DNA of 45,059 bases from Phycisphaerae bacterium (GCA_016873295.1 VGXM01000024.1:1-45059), one strand, 5' to 3'; shown: positions 16,513 through 23,807, counted from the first letter of the stretch. Program-made: numbers and translations. The notes: generated by a model not told the origin, from the letters alone.

Positions 16513-16569
16513 TCGCGTGATGGCGAAGAAACGTGTGATTTCGTCAAAACATGAAGAATGGGGTGGGTC

Positions 16570-17019
16570 ATGAGGTCACTGGGCGAATCGGCGGGGCGGA
16601 TCGACGCGTCGGCGGACCTGAGGCGGCGGTGGGGGAGGGAACAGGCCGAACGCCTGGTCGATCGCGCCTCCGCCCTCCCCGACCCCGACCGCGTCCTGGT
16701 CGAGTTGGTCTTCCGCGAGGGCAAGTCGATGTCGGACATCGCGGCGTTGCGGGGCGTGCCCCCCTCGGTCCTCCGCCGACGGGTCCGGCGTCTCGTCCGC
16801 CGCATGGCCTCCGACGAGTTCCTCTTTGTCAGTCGGCACGTCGCGCCGCGCCACGGCGGCCCCTGCGCGTGGAGCGGCACGCGCCGCCGAGTCGCGGAGG
16901 CGTGCGTCCTGCGGGGCCTGAGCCTGCGCCAGGCCGCGACGCTCCTCAACCTGTCGCTCCACACCGTGCGGACGCACCGCGTCGCCCTCGCCGCCATGTT
17001 CGACGCGGTCCGTGCGTGA
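16570..17019 (+). CDS. Double helix-turn-helix protein, sigma-region-4-like
   Basis: A 149-residue basic protein with two DNA-binding-like helix-turn-helix segments. The first (about residues 40-75, ending SDIAALRGVPPSVLRRRVRR) resembles sigma-70 region 4; the second (SLRQAATLLNLSLHTVRTHR, near the C-terminus) resembles LuxR-type HTHs. There is no region 2, so it is not a full sigma factor; an activator or a small-terminase-like DNA-recognition protein are both possible. First gene of the rightward module, 12 bases before the ATPase gene. A start four codons earlier (16558) is also possible. Confidence 0.65.
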   Translation: MRSLGESAGRIDASADLRRRWGREQAERLVDRASALPDPDRVLVELVFREGKSMSDIAALRGVPPSVLRRRVRRLVRRMASDEFLFVSRHVAPRHGGPCAWSGTRRRVAEACVLRGLSLRQAATLLNLSLHTVRTHRVALAAMFDAVRA

Positions 17020-17030
17020 GGAGGGACCGA

Positions 17031-17738
17031 ATGAGACTCGTGGGGGTGAGCGGGCGGCCCAGCCGTCGGCTCCTCGAAGCCTGCGCCGGGTTCGGGGTCG
17101 GGCTCGTGCGGGCCCGGACCGGGCCCGAGTGCGCCGCGGGGGCGCGCCTGGTCGCCCGCGACGTGGCGCGCCGGCTCGAACCCGGGCGCGTCGCGGTGGT
17201 CGAGGGCCCCAGCGGGTCGGGCAAGAGCGTGCTGCTGGCGGCCCTGGCGCGGCGTCTGGGGGCCCGCGCCATGCGGGCCGACGACCTGCCCCCCGCCGAC
17301 CCCGCCCTCGCGCTCGTCGACCTGGTGGGCGACTCGACCGCCCGCGCGCTCGCCGTGCTCGCCCGCGCGGGGCTGGCCGACGCGACCATCCTCGCCCGGC
17401 GCGCGGGCGAGCTCTCCGACGGGCAGCGCTGGCGCCTGGACCTGGCCCGCCTGCTCGAGCGGGCCGAGGCCGGCCCCGGCGCCTGGCTGCTCATCGACGA
17501 GTTCGCCGGGCTCCTCGACGACGCCACGGCGATGGGCGTGTCGCTCACGCTGTCGCGCTGGGCGCGGGCCGTGGGCGTGCGCGTGGTGGTGGCGACGGTG
17601 CGCCCCGGGCCCGCCCGCTGGCTGGCGCCGCAACTGGTCGTCCGCGCGGGACTGGGGGGAGCACTCGATGGGGTTCACGATCGGCCCGGGACCGGGCCCC
17701 GCCCGCCTGGACCTTCGGATCGCGCCGGGCGCCGCTGA
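17031..17738 (+). CDS. ABC-type ATPase of the terminase module (COG2401-like, ATPase part)
   Basis: A 235-residue soluble P-loop ATPase without membrane segments. Walker A is GPSGSGKS (residues 59-66), an ABC signature-like motif is ELSDGQRWRLDLAR, and Walker B is WLLIDEFAG. The order and spacing match ABC ATPases, but no transporter subunit is nearby. COG2401 is described as an ABC-type ATPase fused to a predicted acetyltransferase; here the acetyltransferase is the next gene, so this looks like the split form. The last 24 codons overlap the GNAT gene in another frame and have no family character (a Pro/Arg-rich tail), so a frameshift near 17668 could join the two into the fused form. Confidence 0.75.
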   Translation: MRLVGVSGRPSRRLLEACAGFGVGLVRARTGPECAAGARLVARDVARRLEPGRVAVVEGPSGSGKSVLLAALARRLGARAMRADDLPPADPALALVDLVGDSTARALAVLARAGLADATILARRAGELSDGQRWRLDLARLLERAEAGPGAWLLIDEFAGLLDDATAMGVSLTLSRWARAVGVRVVVATVRPGPARWLAPQLVVRAGLGGALDGVHDRPGTGPRPPGPSDRAGRR

Positions 17739-18369
17739 CGACTACCGGGCCCTGTCGGCGTTCCACTACGTCGCCAACGGGCCCGCGACGTGCGTCCGCG
17801 TGCTGGTGGCGCGGCACGCGGGCGTGCGCGCGGGCGTGCTGGTGGTGTCGATGCCGACGCTCAACGGGTCGTGGCGCGCGGGCGCGTGGCCCGGGTGGCT
17901 CGACGGGCTCTCCCGCGCCGCCGCCGCCGACGCGCTCAACCGCGAACTGCGGGCCATCTCGCGCGTGATCGTCGATCCGCGCCTGCGCGGGGCGGGGGTG
18001 GCGCGGGCCCTGGTCGGGCACTACCTGCGATCGCCCCTGAGCGTGCGCACGGAGGCCGTGGCGGCGATGGGGAAGTGGTGTCCGTTCTTCGAGCGCGCGG
18101 GGATGCGGGCCGTGCCCGTGCCGATCGGGGCCCACGGGCGCCGGCTCGACGCGCTTCTTGCGCGCGCCGGCGTGCGCCCGCTGGAGGCGGTGGAGCGTGG
18201 GGCCGCGGCCCGGATCGCACGCACCGAGCCCGAACTGGTCGCCTCGCTGCGGCGCTGGGCGGGCTCGTCGCGGGCGACGCGGGGCTGGGCGGGGCTGGCG
18301 GGACCGGAGTTGGTCATGCGGGCGTCGATGCGGGCCGCGGCCCGCCCGCTCGCGTTCGTCAGTCCGTGA
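17668..18369 (+). CDS. GNAT-fold acyltransferase of the terminase module (COG2401-like / Mom-like)
   Basis: A 233-residue protein with a GNAT-like core. After an FHYVANGP segment comes a strand (AGVLVVSMP), then a central ISRVIVDPRLRGAGVARALV motif, which fits the acyl-CoA-binding R/Q-x-x-G-x-G/A loop of GNATs, then AVAAMGKWCPFFERAGM. The FHY and E-R-ISRVIVDPR features recall the phage Mu Mom protein, a GNAT-fold enzyme that modifies adenine in DNA, but the similarity is by eye only. The start overlaps the ATPase by 71 bases in another frame. The C-terminal 70 residues are Ala/Arg-rich and not assigned. Its place between an ABC ATPase and a phage terminase suggests a nucleic acid or packaging substrate, an inference. 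Confidence 0.7.
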   Translation: MGFTIGPGPGPARLDLRIAPGAADDYRALSAFHYVANGPATCVRVLVARHAGVRAGVLVVSMPTLNGSWRAGAWPGWLDGLSRAAAADALNRELRAISRVIVDPRLRGAGVARALVGHYLRSPLSVRTEAVAAMGKWCPFFERAGMRAVPVPIGAHGRRLDALLARAGVRPLEAVERGAAARIARTEPELVASLRRWAGSSRATRGWAGLAGPELVMRASMRAAARPLAFVSP

Positions 18370-18455
18370 TCTTCGGAGCCGACGGCGCGAGCCGTCGGGG
18401 GCGTGGGGAGTCAGGAACCGGCCGCTCGCGCGGTCGGCGCTGAAGGCGGTGATGC

Positions 18456-19985
18456 ATGGCGACGGAACCGGGCGCCAAGGCGGCGGACCTCGTGGGCAGG
18501 CGACCGGCGGACCGGGCGGAACTGGCCCGGTGGGTGTCGGCGGTGCTGGGCGTCGAGGTCGCCGACCGCCCCATGATCCACGGGCACAGCGCGCCGCTGG
18601 ACTACCTCTGCTGGACCTTCTTCGAGGGCGGGGCGGAGCGCCCGCACTCGCTGGACGCGGTGGTCTGGGCCAACCGAGGCGGGGGCAAGACGTTCCTGGG
18701 CGCCCTGGCCACGCTCCTCGACCTGGTCTTCAAGCCCACGATCGAGATCCGCATCCTGGGCGGCAGCATGGACCAGTCGCGGCGCATGCACGCGCACCTC
18801 CGACGCTTCCTCAACCCGCGGCAGCACCCCGAGTTGGCCGACCTGGCCGACGCCAAGCTCACCGATCGGCGCCTCGTGCTCGCGAACGGGTCGGAAGTGG
18901 AGTTGCTGGCCCAGAGCCAGGCGTCGGTGCGCGGCACGCGCGTGCAGAAGCTCCGCTGCGACGAGGTCGAGCTCTTCGACCTCGACGTGTGGGAGGCGGC
19001 CCAGCTCGTGACGCGCTCCAAGCGCTGCACGGGCGACGGCATGGACGTCGAGGTGCGCGGGGCCGTCGAGTGCCTCTCCACCATGCACCGCCCCCACGGG
19101 CTCATGCACAAGGTGATCGAGGAGGCCCGTCGGGGCAAGCGGCGCCTGTTCCGCTGGGGCGTGGCCGACGTGCTCGGTCCCTGCGCCGACGGGCGGGCCT
19201 GCGGGGTGGAGGAGGGCGACGGGTTCCGCGCGACCTGCCCCCTGTGGGGCGAGTGCCGGGGGCGGGCCAAGGCGCGGGCCCACGGGCACATCTCGATCGA
19301 CGACGCCATCGGCATGAAGTCGCGCGTGAGCCTGGCGACGTGGGAGGCGGAGATGCTCTGCCTCCGACCCCGGCGCACCGACGCCGTCCTCCCCGAGTTC
19401 GAGGTGGGCCTGCACCTGCGCGAGGTCGAGCCGGCCGAGGGGGCCGCGCTCGTGGCGGGGATGGACTTCGGGTACCGGGCGCCCACGGCGGTGCTGTGGG
19501 CCTGGCACGACCCGGCGGGCGTGCTGTGGATCGTCGACGAGCGCGTCGAGGCGGGGATGGTGCTCGACGATCACCTCGGCGCCATCAGGGAGGGGCGCGG
19601 CCGTCGGGTGGGGTGGGGCGTGCCGGAGTGGATCGGCGTGGACCCCGCCGGGCGGGCCGTCAGCGAGCAGACCGGGCTGAGCCCCGTGCAGGTCATGCGC
19701 AAGGCGGGGCTGGCGGTGCGGGATCGGCGGCTGTCGGTGGAGGAGGGGCTGGGGCTGATCCGGGCCCGGCTCAAGCCGGCGTGCGGCGGCGTGCGCCTCA
19801 TGGTGCACCCGCGGTGCACGACCCTGATCGAGAGCCTGGAGCGGTACCACTACCGCCCGGAGGACCCGGCGGACGAACGCCCGGTGAAGGACGGCAGCGA
19901 CCACGCCGTCGACGCCCTGCGCTACCTGGTGCTGAACCTGGACCGTCCGCCCCGGGTGGTGGAGGGGAACTACCTGGTGGGCTAA
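18456..19985 (+). CDS. Phage-type terminase large subunit
   Basis: A 509-residue two-domain protein like TerL, the motor and nuclease that packages phage DNA. ATPase domain: Walker A ANRGGGKT (residues 72-79) and Walker B CDE (D169, E170). Nuclease domain of RNase H fold: D337 in GMDFGY, D361/E362 in IVDERVE, and D482/D486 in GSDHAVDALRYLV, the expected acidic set. Between the domains is a C-x5-C-x11-C-x5-C cluster (243, 249, 261, 267), a possible zinc or iron-sulphur site. All catalytic positions I can check are intact, so the gene does not look decayed. No portal, protease, capsid or tail gene follows: the next genes are on the opposite strand and cellular in type. Confidence 0.88.
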   Translation: MATEPGAKAADLVGRRPADRAELARWVSAVLGVEVADRPMIHGHSAPLDYLCWTFFEGGAERPHSLDAVVWANRGGGKTFLGALATLLDLVFKPTIEIRILGGSMDQSRRMHAHLRRFLNPRQHPELADLADAKLTDRRLVLANGSEVELLAQSQASVRGTRVQKLRCDEVELFDLDVWEAAQLVTRSKRCTGDGMDVEVRGAVECLSTMHRPHGLMHKVIEEARRGKRRLFRWGVADVLGPCADGRACGVEEGDGFRATCPLWGECRGRAKARAHGHISIDDAIGMKSRVSLATWEAEMLCLRPRRTDAVLPEFEVGLHLREVEPAEGAALVAGMDFGYRAPTAVLWAWHDPAGVLWIVDERVEAGMVLDDHLGAIREGRGRRVGWGVPEWIGVDPAGRAVSEQTGLSPVQVMRKAGLAVRDRRLSVEEGLGLIRARLKPACGGVRLMVHPRCTTLIESLERYHYRPEDPADERPVKDGSDHAVDALRYLVLNLDRPPRVVEGNYLVG

Positions 19986-19990
19986 GTGGC

Positions 19991-20165
19991 GCGAGTCGGA
20001 AGTCCGTGGACGGAGCGCCGCGGGTGCCACGGGTCATGGGGCGCCTCGCCCGTGACCCGTGCGGGTCGGGTGTCGGGATCAGGGCGGCCCGGGCGACCGC
20101 CGGGCGGATCGCCCGTGGCACCCGCGGCGTCCGCCGGCGCCCTGGTGCACGTTCTTCCGACTCGC
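19991..20165. repeat. Long inverted repeat after the terminase gene
   Basis: Two nested sets of perfect arms. The outer arms are GCGAGTCGGAAG (19991-20002) and its complement CTTCCGACTCGC (20154-20165). The inner arms are 18 bases, starting CGCCGCGGGTGCC at 20016-20033 and ending at 20112-20129. Inside, 20035-20064 matches 27 of 30 bases with 40284-40313. The element fills the space between the convergent terminase and membrane protein genes. It could be a MITE-like repeat acting as a bidirectional terminator. Confidence 0.75.
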
Positions 20166-20169
20166 GGAA

Positions 20170-20439
20170 CTAGCGCATGGGGACGACGGCGGGGAGCAGG
20201 TGCTGGATCACGAGGTAGCTGGCGGCGCCCAAGGCGATGATGCCGAACACGATCTGGAGGGTCATGAGGGCGACCTGGCGCCAGTACGTGCGCATGTCAA
20301 CGGTGCGGACGGCCTTGTAGGTGATCGAGACTCCCAGGGCCAACGGGATGAGCAGGAGGAACCAGAGGCGGTGGGCGTCGATGGGGTCGACGAAGGGGCG
20401 GTAGGCGAGGGTGAGGAAGACACCCGGGATGGCGGTCAT
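20170..20439 (-). CDS. Small membrane protein, two to three helices
   Basis: An 89-residue hydrophobic protein with a helix around WFLLLIPLALGVSITYKAV, a polar loop (VRTVDMRTYWRQVAL) and a helix around LQIVFGIIALGAASYLVI. I recognise no family. The ATG at 20439 overlaps the stop of the upstream gene (20436-20439, ATGA), so the two are translated together. The protein ends next to the long inverted repeat. Confidence 0.8.
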   Translation of the reverse strand: MTAIPGVFLTLAYRPFVDPIDAHRLWFLLLIPLALGVSITYKAVRTVDMRTYWRQVALMTLQIVFGIIALGAASYLVIQHLLPAVVPMR

Positions 20440-20954
20440 GCCGGGGCTCCCCTGGCGGGGCGGGGGCGGGTGGTGAGGCCGGCGTCGATGATCACGATGA
20501 GGTTGAGCATGCCGGCGATGGTGGAGAAGAGGGTGCCCAGTTCGTTGACCTTGGCCAGGGACTTGATGTTGGGGGGACCGTTGCCGGTGGGGTCGGCGTA
20601 GGGGCGTGCGGTGCGGGGGTCGCGGGCTTCGCCGGGGTCGGCGGAGCGGGGCTGGTTGGTGATCTGGTCGAGGACCTTGAAGCGGGTCTGGTGGAGGTGG
20701 TCGGCGCCGAAGGCGATGGGGCCGACGAGGGCCTGTCCGAGGAACCAGATGCGGTCCTCGCGCGAATCAACAGAGTCGATGCCGCCGATGAGGATTCCCC
20801 CGAAGAAGAGCCCGAGGACGCCCAGGGCGACGTAGGCGGCGCGGAGGCGGTGTCCCTGATAGAAGTGTCCCAGTCCCGGGAGGAGGAGGGCGAGGACGCC
20901 GGCGACGGGGTCGAGGCGGGGGGACTGGTGGGCGGGGCTGGGGGGCGTGGTCAT
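20436..20954 (-). CDS. Membrane protein with N-terminal GLGHFYQGH-type motif
   Basis: A 172-residue protein. The N-terminal half reads AGVLALLLPGLGHFYQGHRLRAAYVALGVLGLFFGGILIGG; the pattern G-hydrophobic-PG-hydrophobic-GHFYQG is typical of small TM2-like or DUF6677-like membrane proteins of planctomycetes. A polar Pro-rich middle and a last helix (LFSTIAGMLNLIVIIDAGL) follow. The start is the ATG at 20954, where the protein becomes conserved in style; the open frame upstream is low-complexity. Coupled to the next gene by ATGA. Function unknown. Confidence 0.75.
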   Translation of the reverse strand: MTTPPSPAHQSPRLDPVAGVLALLLPGLGHFYQGHRLRAAYVALGVLGLFFGGILIGGIDSVDSREDRIWFLGQALVGPIAFGADHLHQTRFKVLDQITNQPRSADPGEARDPRTARPYADPTGNGPPNIKSLAKVNELGTLFSTIAGMLNLIVIIDAGLTTRPRPARGAPA

Positions 20955-21024
20955 GGCGGGTCGGGATTGTCCGGCGCGGGGGTGGAGTCTACTGTGGCGC
21001 GCGATCGGGGGGGAGGGCGCGGGA

Positions 21025-21052
21025 TTGACATGGGCGGAGGGGACAGTACCCT
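21025..21052 (+). promoter_or_regulatory. Candidate sigma-70 promoter with overlapping hairpin
   Basis: TTGACA at 21025-21030 and TACCCT at 21047-21052, 16 bases apart, about 70 bases before the start of the acidic protein gene. A short inverted repeat, GGACAG (21041-21046) and CTGTCC (21051-21056), covers the -10 region and could be an operator. The region also contains the upstream sequence of the divergent membrane protein gene. Confidence 0.45.
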
Positions 21053-21123
21053 GTCCGCCTCGGTCGGGTGAGGATGGGTGGGGCGGGTGTTCCGGGTGAT
21101 TGGGCAGAACGGGGAGGACGACC

Positions 21124-21378
21124 ATGACACTCGAAGTGATGCACGAGGGCGTGAGGCGGATCGACGGCGGGTGGGCGGTGGTGCCGGTGCCGGAGCTGTA
21201 CGACGAGGACGACGACGATGAGTCTGAGGACGATGACGCCTTTGGCGACGATGAGGAAGACGAGGAGTACGACGCCGAGTCGGACGAGGACGAGGAGTTC
21301 ATGGACGACGAGGGGGAGGACGTGGACGAGGGCGGCGAAGAGGACGATGACAAGGCCGCGGACGACGACGAGCTGTGA
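21124..21378 (+). CDS. Highly acidic small protein
   Basis: An 84-residue protein. The first 28 residues look structured (MTLEVMHEGVRRIDGGWAVV), then a run of about 55 residues is almost all Asp and Glu with a few Ser, Ala and Tyr. The frame keeps coding wobble (gac/gat/gag/gaa) and the ATG fits a promoter upstream, so I take it as real. Acidic tails like this occur on histone or ribosome partners and on calcium-binding proteins; I do not assign a function. The opposite strand shows a complementary Ser-rich open frame, which is an artefact of the repeat. Confidence 0.7.
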   Translation: MTLEVMHEGVRRIDGGWAVVPVPELYDEDDDDESEDDDAFGDDEEDEEYDAESDEDEEFMDDEGEDVDEGGEEDDDKAADDDEL

Positions 21379-21454
21379 GCCCTCCCCGGGGGGCCGGCGC
21401 GCGGTGGGCGCGTGCGGGGCGCGTCGGCGGAGCCGCGCGAGGCGAGGTCCCCCG

Positions 21455-21904
21455 ATGTCGACCGATGGCAAGGAGCAGGCGGGGGCCGGGGGCGTTCCCG
21501 AGGTGGTGCGGCAGAGCGTGGTGGATCGTCGGGCATTGCCCGACCAGCGCCGCGGGTCGGAGGGCGGATCGACGGGGCTGGAGCGTCGGCGCGGGCCGGG
21601 GCGGCGCCTGAGCGACTTCACCAAGAGCGCCGAGGACGGGGAGATGACGCGGGAGCAGTTCCTGTTCCTGATGGCCATCGACGCGTTCAAGAAGGGGAAC
21701 CAGAAGCAGTTCCCGACGTGGACGGACGTGCTGGAGGTGGTGCGTTTGCTGGGGTACCGCAAGACGATGCCCAGCGAGCTGACGCTGCGGAACGCGGACG
21801 ACTGGCGGGAGGCGGCGGACACGGCGTCGGGCGTGCGTCCCGATCGGTGGGCGCAGCGCGCGGCGGTGGACCGCCAGCGTCAATCGGGCGACCGGGCGGC
21901 GTGA
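21455..21904 (+). CDS. Conserved hypothetical protein
   Basis: A 149-residue protein. The first 60 residues are polar and probably disordered (Arg/Gly-rich). The next 60 form a compact helical domain around MTREQFLFLMAIDAFKKGNQ, then a WTDVLEVVRLLGYRK helix and a TLRNADDW element, which is the likely conserved core. I do not recognise a named family. It lies 76 bases after the acidic protein gene and 27 bases before the O-GlcNAc-transferase-like gene, so it may be in the same transcript. Confidence 0.7.
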   Translation: MSTDGKEQAGAGGVPEVVRQSVVDRRALPDQRRGSEGGSTGLERRRGPGRRLSDFTKSAEDGEMTREQFLFLMAIDAFKKGNQKQFPTWTDVLEVVRLLGYRKTMPSELTLRNADDWREAADTASGVRPDRWAQRAAVDRQRQSGDRAA

Positions 21905-21931
21905 GCGCGGGAGGCGCCGAACAATGGCGCC

Positions 21932-23716
21932 ATGCACGAGGTCTTCGAGATCCAGCGGCTGGTGGTGGAGGGCCGCCTGGAGGAGGCGCGGGAGCGGCTG
22001 CGTCCGCTGACCAGGAGCCACCCGCCCGACGCGGGGGCCAACATGCTCATGAGCGTGGTGCACGCCGGGCTGGGCGAGCCCGAGGCGGCGTTGTACTCGG
22101 CGCGGCGGGCGCTGGAGGGGCGTCCGACGGACGCGGCGGTGCTGGTGAACATCGGCAACGCCCTGTCGCGCCTGGGCGCCGCGGGGGAGTCGATCGAGGT
22201 GTATGAGCGGGCGGTGGCGGCCCAGCCCCGCTGGGACGAGCCGCGGTGCGCGCTGGTGACGGGGCTGCTGCTGGCGGACCGGCTCTCGGCGTGCGTCGAC
22301 CGCTGCCGGGGCGAGCTCGAGGCCTTCCCGGAGCATCCGCGGCTGACGGCGGCGCTCGGGGGCGCGCTGCTGCGCGCCGGTCGCCCGCGCGAGGCCGCGG
22401 AGGTCCTGGAGCGGGGCGCGCGGCGGTGGCCCGACGATCACACGCTGGCGACCTCGTGGTGCTCGGCGGGGCACTACTGCGGCGACCGGACGTGGCGCGA
22501 GCACCTGGAGGCGGCGCGGCACTACTCGGGCATGATGCTGGGGCGGCTCGGGCCGCCGCGGGGCGTGCCCGCGCGCGAGGGGGCATCGAGGCTGCGCGTG
22601 GGGCTGCTCTCGGCGGACCTGAAGCGGCACGCGGTGGCGTGGTTCGTCCGCCCGCTGCTCGAGCACGCCGATCGGGGCGAGGTCGAGCTGCTGGTCTACT
22701 CGACGGCGGGGAACGAGGACGCGACCAGCGACGTGCTGCGCGGGCTGGCGGACGGGTGGGCCAAGGTGATGGGCCTGGACATGAGGGCCCTGGCCCAGCG
22801 GATCCGCGGCGACGGCGTGGACGTGCTCGTCGACCTGAGCGGGCACACGGCGGGGCACCGGCTGGGGACGATCGCGACCGGGGCGGCGGCGACGCAGGTG
22901 GGCTACTTCGGCTTTCCGAACACGACCGGGTGCCCCGGGCTGGGCTGGCGCCTCGTCGACGCGGTGACCGACCCCGAGGGCACGGAGTCGTGGAGCACGG
23001 AGCGCCTGCTGAGGCTGCCGCGCCCGCACCTGTGCTACGGGGCGCCGGACGGGGTGGACGCGCGCGAGGAGGCACGCGCCGGTGACGGGCCGATCGTCTT
23101 CGGGTCCTTCTCCGCCGCGTCGAAGTTCGACCCGCTGACGATCGGGATGTGGGCCGGGGTGCTGAAGGCGACGCCGGGCTCGGTGCTTCGGCTGCGTCAC
23201 TCGGCGATGGCGGACGCGGGGGTGCGGGCCAACCTCTGGGCGCGGTTCGAGCGCCACGGGGTGGAGCCGGGGCGCGTGCGGATCGAGCCTCCTTCGGGGC
23301 GGGCCGCCGACCTGATGGCGGAGTACCGCGGCGTGGACGTGGCGCTGGACACGTTCCCGTACAACGGCGTGACGACGACGTGCGAGGCGCTGTGGATGGG
23401 CGTGCCGGTGGTGAGCCGGGCGGGGCCCGTGGCGGAGGGATGGATGGGGCCCTCGCGCGTGGGCGAGGCGGTCTTGGGCGCGGCGGGGCTGAAGGAACTG
23501 GTCGCCACGGGCGAGGAGGGGTTCGTCGAGATCGCGGCGGGGCTGGCCCAGGACCGGGCGCGCCTGTCGGCCCTGCGGCGCGGGCTGGGCGATCGGTTCC
23601 GGGCCAGCCCGGTGTGCGACGGCGCGGGGTTCGCGTCGGCGTTCGTGGCGGCGCTGCGGCGGGCCTGGGAGACGGACCGCGCCGGCGCGCTCGCGGAGGG
23701 GCCTTCGGGGGCGTGA
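21932..23716 (+). CDS. O-GlcNAc-transferase-like glycosyltransferase (GT41) with TPR
   Basis: A 594-residue protein with two parts. Residues 1 to about 210 are tetratricopeptide repeats (for example AAVLVNIGNALSRLGAAGESIEVYERAVAAQP). From about 225 the protein resembles the catalytic half of bacterial OGT/SPINDLY-like enzymes: LRVGLLSADLKRHAVAWFV with the His of the active site region, DVLVDLSGHTAGHRL, a VGYFGFPNTTG segment, FGSFSAASKFDP, and TFPYNGVTTTCEALWMGVPVV, the sugar-nucleotide-binding end. It should transfer a sugar, in other bacteria GlcNAc, to proteins in the cytoplasm. The target is not evident. Start at the ATG at 21932. Confidence 0.85.
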   Translation: MHEVFEIQRLVVEGRLEEARERLRPLTRSHPPDAGANMLMSVVHAGLGEPEAALYSARRALEGRPTDAAVLVNIGNALSRLGAAGESIEVYERAVAAQPRWDEPRCALVTGLLLADRLSACVDRCRGELEAFPEHPRLTAALGGALLRAGRPREAAEVLERGARRWPDDHTLATSWCSAGHYCGDRTWREHLEAARHYSGMMLGRLGPPRGVPAREGASRLRVGLLSADLKRHAVAWFVRPLLEHADRGEVELLVYSTAGNEDATSDVLRGLADGWAKVMGLDMRALAQRIRGDGVDVLVDLSGHTAGHRLGTIATGAAATQVGYFGFPNTTGCPGLGWRLVDAVTDPEGTESWSTERLLRLPRPHLCYGAPDGVDAREEARAGDGPIVFGSFSAASKFDPLTIGMWAGVLKATPGSVLRLRHSAMADAGVRANLWARFERHGVEPGRVRIEPPSGRAADLMAEYRGVDVALDTFPYNGVTTTCEALWMGVPVVSRAGPVAEGWMGPSRVGEAVLGAAGLKELVATGEEGFVEIAAGLAQDRARLSALRRGLGDRFRASPVCDGAGFASAFVAALRRAWETDRAGALAEGPSGA

Positions 23717-23718
23717 GG

Positions 23719-23762
23719 GGGCGCTCGCGGGGCGCTCGCGGGGCGCTCGCGGAGCGCTCGCG
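23719..23762. repeat. 11-base tandem repeat, four copies
   Basis: GGGCGCTCGCG repeated at 23719, 23730 and 23741, with a fourth copy at 23752 that has one mismatch (GAG for GGG). It begins two bases after the OGT-like stop and runs towards the terminator hairpin. Probably slippage; a role in 3' end structure is possible. Confidence 0.8.
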
Positions 23763-23772
23763 GGGCGCCGAT

Positions 23773-23798
23773 CCGAGGCTTCGAAGACTCAGCCTCGG
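23773..23798. terminator. Hairpin between convergent OGT-like gene and metG
   Basis: CCGAGGCT and AGCCTCGG, a perfect 8-base stem with a 10-base loop, placed 9 bases from the metG stop. It can act for both converging genes; no U-tract is present on either side. Confidence 0.6.
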
Positions 23799-23807
23799 CG
23801 TGGCGGG

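Noticed and set aside
14787-17678. A very long open frame on the minus strand across the lipoprotein, repressor and HTH regions
   Set aside because: It runs through several real genes in other frames and has no domain beyond the lipoprotein at its end. Long chance frames are common at this G+C content.
15527-20165. Complete prophage
   Set aside because: No portal, capsid, tail, lysis or integrase gene is visible and no direct repeats flank the block. Only repressor and terminase are phage-like.
20955-21536. A Ser-rich open frame antisense to the acidic protein, upstream of the membrane protein start
   Set aside because: It is the complement of the Asp/Glu repeat. The membrane protein start at 20954 is the more natural one.
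23719-23762. CRISPR array
   Set aside because: The 11-base units are directly adjacent, with no spacers, and no cas gene is present.
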